This document shows positions 60,788-64,000 of a DNA stretch of 64,000 nt, piece after piece. The first letter of the stretch is position 1; every line of letters starts with the position of its first letter. Location: NCBI GenBank assembly GCA_050948905.1, contig JBMNES010000001.1, positions 1,984,001-2,048,000 on the forward strand, given 5' to 3'. Made by a program: the position numbers and the translations under genes. The notes below the pieces were generated by a model. That model had not been told where the DNA came from. It saw only the letters and a program-made list of their open reading frames with translations, and did not search any database. The stretch comes from DTKD01 sp050948905 (GTDB taxonomy: Bacteria; Armatimonadota; UBA5829).

Positions 60788-61258
60788 ATGCCACGGTTCA
60801 TCGCAGACTGCATGCTCGGTAAATTGGCCAAGTGGCTGAGAATGCTCGGCTACGACACAGCATATATTAATGACGCGGATGATGATGAGCTTGTTCGCAT
60901 CGCCGTACGCGAGGATCGCGTGCTGCTGACCCGTGACCGCCGCCTCTGTGAGCGGAGAATGGTGCGGAAGCGATGTCTGTTTGTCGACTGGGGAACGACG
61001 ACACAACAGATTCGCCAGGTCCTGACAGCTTTGAAGTTACATATCAATCGCGATGCCATATTCACCCGCTGTGCGGTCTGTAACGGCGAAATCGTGCCAG
61101 TCGACAAGCAATCAATCGCAGATCGAGTGCCGCCTTATGTCCATAAGACGCAGACGGAGTTCGGTTACTGCAAACATTGCGACAAAATATACTGGCGCGG
61201 AACGCATGTAAAACACGTATTGGAGGCACTCGACAATGCTCGAAGCGATCAAAAATAG
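60788..61258 (+). CDS. Mut7-C RNase-domain protein
   Basis: A 156-residue protein: M-P-R-F-I-A-D-C-M-L-G-K-L-A-K-W-L-R opens the Mut7-C (PIN-like) domain, with acidic residues at D-D-D-E-L and L-T-R-D-R. The C-terminal zinc ribbon has C-A-V-C and C-K-H-C pairs. Start ATG 60788 matches the family start; the frame extends to 60701 but that part is unlike the family. No ribosome site is seen; TATACT lies immediately before the ATG. It overlaps the nitroreductase gene by 23 bases. Likely an RNase or RNA-binding protein. Confidence 0.85.
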   Translation: MPRFIADCMLGKLAKWLRMLGYDTAYINDADDDELVRIAVREDRVLLTRDRRLCERRMVRKRCLFVDWGTTTQQIRQVLTALKLHINRDAIFTRCAVCNGEIVPVDKQSIADRVPPYVHKTQTEFGYCKHCDKIYWRGTHVKHVLEALDNARSDQK

Positions 61259-61736
61259 AAGAAGCGTCCGGTTCTACAGGGACACCCCGGTTTCCGACGA
61301 ACAGATTGAGGAACTCCTCAAGGCGGGCTTCTGCGCTCCGTCGGGCCACGCTGCCAATGCCTGGCATGTGATCGTTATTCGCGACCAGCAAATCAAGGAC
61401 AAGCTTGCGACTCTGCACAGGTGGTCGAAGATACTCGCGCGGGCCCCTGTGATTATCGTGGTCTGCGTCGACCGCGAAAAACAGGACCTTTGGATTGAGG
61501 ACGGATCCGCGTTTATGCAGAACGTTCTAATCCAGGCAACTGAGATGGGTCTAGGCACGTGCTGGGTTATGATGCGAGAGGAGGACGAGGGTGGATTGGT
61601 GCATCAGACTCTCGACTTACCGGCTAACATCGCCCCGGTCGCCAGTGCTATGGTCGGCTACGGCGCGCGCTACCCCGGCCCGCACGACCCTGTTTTGCCC
61701 CAGGACCGCATCCACAAGGACAGATTTGGGCAGTGA
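61236..61736 (+). CDS. Nitroreductase-family flavoprotein
   Basis: A 166-residue FMN-dependent oxidoreductase: I-K-N-R-R-S-V-R-F-Y at the start (FMN phosphate site), A-P-S-G-H-A-A-N-A-W, and G-L-G-T-C-W-V in the second half. Short form of the family. Substrate unknown. The gene overlaps Mut7-C upstream and leads into the GH78-like gene six bases later. Confidence 0.9.
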   Translation: MLEAIKNRRSVRFYRDTPVSDEQIEELLKAGFCAPSGHAANAWHVIVIRDQQIKDKLATLHRWSKILARAPVIIVVCVDREKQDLWIEDGSAFMQNVLIQATEMGLGTCWVMMREEDEGGLVHQTLDLPANIAPVASAMVGYGARYPGPHDPVLPQDRIHKDRFGQ

Positions 61737-61742
61737 GTTGAT

Positions 61743-63815
61743 ATGTTCAGATTAGCCAATTGGATATGGGTCGAATCTCTGACCGATACGCCGAACAGCT
61801 ATATATACGCCAGGCGGGAGTTCAATTCGCCGAATATCTCGCATGCTGAAGTTGTGGTAAGCTGCACTTCCGAGTATGTTCTATACGTAAATGGACGGCC
61901 AATAGACCGTGGATCAGGCACCTCCGGAGGGCGATACTATAACACCCACGATCTCGGCCACATAATCAGGCCCGGCAAAAATGTCATCGGTGCGATCTGC
62001 CACAGCCGCGGCGACAATGTCCCTGCAGGTTTCATCCTAAAACTCGTGCTATATGTCAACGGCAGGGAGCACGTCGTCGTGACAGATAAAACCTGGCGAG
62101 TATCCGCCGGACGTGAGTGGGATATCCACTCCCAGCAAATCGGGCCGCAGCTTGGTTTTCAGGAAGTATGCGACTCCCGACTCCGGCCGGTTGGCTGGAA
62201 CGTGGTCGGATTCGACGATAGCGCATGGGAAGAGGCGTACGTCACAGGCAAACCTGCGAGCACGGAAATCAAATCGAGAGAGGTCTCACTGCTCAGAGAG
62301 ACCACGATACTGCCAAAACAAATTGTTCGCCCGTTCTCTTCAGCCCATCCCGACCCAAAGCGGATTAAATACGCCAAGGAGATGCTGCAGCCATCCGGCG
62401 GTGCTGCGGTCATAACTCCTGGACAGGATTGTCTTGTTGTAATCGATTTCGGCAAGGTGCTGGTCGGGCGCTTCGCCATCAAGGTCCGCTCGGGCGGCCA
62501 ATCGACTATCGAACTCTCATACGACCTGCTCACTAACACTGACGGCACAATTGAGCCAGGACGGGGTGGAATATCTCAATGTGATAAACTTACTCTTCAC
62601 GGCGGCCGGCAGACGTGGCAGAGCTACGGCCGCCGCACGTTCAGGTATGTGCAGCTATATCTGCGAAACTTAGACACTACACTGTCTATAGACTCCGTTT
62701 ACGCTACAGGTGTTTCCTATCCGACTGAGCAAAAATCGTCATTTGAATGCTCAGATGATCTGCTTAATGAGATTTGGCAATCAGGTGCACATACCCTCAG
62801 CCTGTCTATGCAGGACGACTACGAATCAAACCCATACGCCAATCCCAGATGTCTCCCAGCCGCAGCAAGGCTCCAGGCGCTGGCTAACTACTATACTTTC
62901 TTCGATTTTCCCCTCGCAGCCAAGACACTGAGCGAGCTGGCCGAATCCGCTGACCTCGACGCCTCCTGGCTATCTATGATGTATGAATATTTGTTATACA
63001 CCGCCGATCTAAGCTTCGCTCTTCAATATTTTGGCCTGGTTGGAGTCTGCATAGAGAACTCAAAAGAAGAGGATCGATATTTTGCTTTTCGCGATGCGTT
63101 CAGGCTGTCAAAGGCGCTTAACAGATCGGGTCATGCGCTCGAATGGCACGATATCGCAAAAACCTGCACGGAGCCTGTATCCACTTCTTTCGGCTTACAC
63201 GCCTTGCAACACCTCGCTTCGCAGGACAAGATGGACGAGGCTCTGGGTATGATTCGTTCCCGATGGGAAGAGTCAGCCCGGCCTTGGTGGACGTATTCCC
63301 CCGACGATACCCTCGGCGCAGCTATCGACTGCATCCCGGTCTATTTTTTGCCAGCCGAGTTGCTCGGTGTCAAGCCGTCGACTCCTGGTACTCCTGATTT
63401 AATAATCCAGCCCAGACCCGGCTCTTTATCCTACGCGAAGGGACGAATTAAGACCGTATTGGGTTTTGCTGATGTGCAGTGGCGTATCGAGAACGAGGTT
63501 TTCAGCATTGAGATCGAATACTCAGGAGATTTCATCGTTGGGCTGCCTGTAGCACGTTTTGAAGACCCGATCATTGACGAGATCGACCTCACCCCGGAAA
63601 CCCCCGAACGCCGCGCGCGAAAAACCTACGGGTGGGGGACGACAATCTGGCGCGACGATGAGGAACACGATCCGTACCTAGATTGGCTCGCCACCCAGGA
63701 GTCTAAACCCCCCGCTGGCTTTGAGCCCAAAACTCGCCTTGATCAACAAGATTCCTACATCTGGGTCCGACAACCAGTGTCATCGCATGTCCGCTACGAG
63801 GTTCGCGACGCCTGA
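61743..63815 (+). CDS. GH78-like protein lacking the catalytic motif
   Basis: A 690-residue intracellular protein (no signal peptide) with the front half of an alpha-L-rhamnosidase: a lectin-like beta domain (about 1-150) with Y-V-L-Y-V-N-G, then the V-I-D-F-G-K-V-L-V-G-R beta domain (about 235-330) and F-E-C-S-D-D-L-L-N-E-I-W leading into the barrel. The acid motif D-C-P-Q-R-D-E-R is replaced by D-D-Y-E-S-N-P-Y, and the later W-E base motif is missing. The barrel is also shorter than normal. It ends with a charged tail of its own. Either a pseudoenzyme or an enzyme with a new active site; binding of a sugar is the safest inference. Confidence 0.75.
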   Translation: MFRLANWIWVESLTDTPNSYIYARREFNSPNISHAEVVVSCTSEYVLYVNGRPIDRGSGTSGGRYYNTHDLGHIIRPGKNVIGAICHSRGDNVPAGFILKLVLYVNGREHVVVTDKTWRVSAGREWDIHSQQIGPQLGFQEVCDSRLRPVGWNVVGFDDSAWEEAYVTGKPASTEIKSREVSLLRETTILPKQIVRPFSSAHPDPKRIKYAKEMLQPSGGAAVITPGQDCLVVIDFGKVLVGRFAIKVRSGGQSTIELSYDLLTNTDGTIEPGRGGISQCDKLTLHGGRQTWQSYGRRTFRYVQLYLRNLDTTLSIDSVYATGVSYPTEQKSSFECSDDLLNEIWQSGAHTLSLSMQDDYESNPYANPRCLPAAARLQALANYYTFFDFPLAAKTLSELAESADLDASWLSMMYEYLLYTADLSFALQYFGLVGVCIENSKEEDRYFAFRDAFRLSKALNRSGHALEWHDIAKTCTEPVSTSFGLHALQHLASQDKMDEALGMIRSRWEESARPWWTYSPDDTLGAAIDCIPVYFLPAELLGVKPSTPGTPDLIIQPRPGSLSYAKGRIKTVLGFADVQWRIENEVFSIEIEYSGDFIVGLPVARFEDPIIDEIDLTPETPERRARKTYGWGTTIWRDDEEHDPYLDWLATQESKPPAGFEPKTRLDQQDSYIWVRQPVSSHVRYEVRDA

Positions 63816-63867
63816 TACGGGTATACTATTCCAATAATCCATATTTTGCACGTTGGGGGATATCGCC

Positions 63868-64000
63868 ATGACCGCTAAGGGGTTCTTTATCGGATTGCTG
63901 GTTGGTGGAATAGTCGGTGCAGGAACGGCACTTTTGTTTGCTCCAATGGAAGGTTCGGAGGCGCGGAAGCGCATCTCCGACACATCAAAATCTACTGTAG
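63868..64000 (+). CDS. YtxH-domain protein (3' end outside window)
   Basis: The first 44 residues are visible: a short basic start, one membrane helix, then the YtxH hallmark A-L-L-F-A-P-M-E-G-S-E-A-R-K-R-I. GGGGGA lies before ATG 63868. These are small membrane-anchored envelope or stress proteins of unclear role. Confidence 0.8.
   Translation, partial: MTAKGFFIGLLVGGIVGAGTALLFAPMEGSEARKRISDTSKSTV

Noticed and set aside
1..64000. Search by eye for CRISPR arrays, IS elements with inverted ends, tRNA and rRNA genes
   Set aside because: No regularly spaced repeats, transposase-like frames, cloverleaf sequences or rRNA stretches were recognised; a covariance-model scan would be needed to exclude small RNAs.

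Overview
The window is about 64 kb of gene-dense DNA of roughly 50-55% GC from a diderm (LPS-making) bacterium. The outer-membrane genes rule out a monoderm. The mixture of a compact lipid A operon, a FabZ-LpxA fusion, a DUF6785-type membrane protein, a DUF6807 (PmoA-family) secreted protein, GH78 rhamnosidases and a Tat-exported Gfo/Idh/MocA oxidoreductase recalls Armatimonadota or a neighbouring phylum. That placement is inference; no rRNA or tRNA gene is present to fix it.

Region 1 (1-26.2 kb, all on +) is an envelope-biogenesis block. It opens with the 3' part of a TamB-like translocation protein, an ECF sigma factor, BamA and two Skp/OmpH-like periplasmic proteins. It then runs almost without gaps through lpxD, lpxC, a fabZ-lpxA fusion, lpxB, an ICMT-like methyltransferase, msbA, a DUF374 acyltransferase, waaA (kdtA), lpxK and an lpxL-like acyltransferase. 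Next come two GT9 heptosyltransferases, GT4, GT2, a LolA-like protein, a zinc-ribbon methyltransferase, a deoxyhypusine-synthase-like protein and the heptose kinase hldE1/rfaE1. Most junctions overlap by a few bases or abut, so this looks like one long operon for making, exporting and inserting lipid A-Kdo-heptose core. The LpxH/LpxI step is not encoded here.

Region 2 (26.2-33.5 kb, +) holds a DUF6785 membrane protein, a cold-shock protein with a consensus promoter and a hairpin leader, a secreted GH78 alpha-L-rhamnosidase and a sodium:solute symporter. The last two are a plausible rhamnoside-use pair.

Region 3 (33.5-39.9 kb, -) is a metal-efflux set: TolC-like, adaptor and CzcA/CusA-like RND pump, preceded by a small Cys/His-rich lipoprotein.

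Region 4 (40-49 kb) is mixed: glutamate dehydrogenase, cyclophilin, a secreted C39-like peptidase joined to a propeller-like repeat domain, a VOC protein, a Tat-exported oxidoreductase, a GNAT/YoaP-like protein and an orphan ABC ATPase with an extra C-terminal domain.

Region 5 (49-58.1 kb, +) is housekeeping with unknowns: FtsK, RimO, a 611-residue unrecognised protein with winged-helix-like segments, GltX, two tandem degenerate amidohydrolase-fold proteins and thioredoxin.

Region 6 (58.2-64 kb) has a PHP-domain protein and a DUF6807 protein on -, then Mut7-C, nitroreductase, a GH78-like protein lacking the catalytic motif, and a YtxH protein cut by the window edge, on +.

Several promoters match TTGACA-16/18-TATAAT well, and several strong hairpin terminators mark transcript ends. 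No IS element, CRISPR array, tRNA or rRNA was seen.
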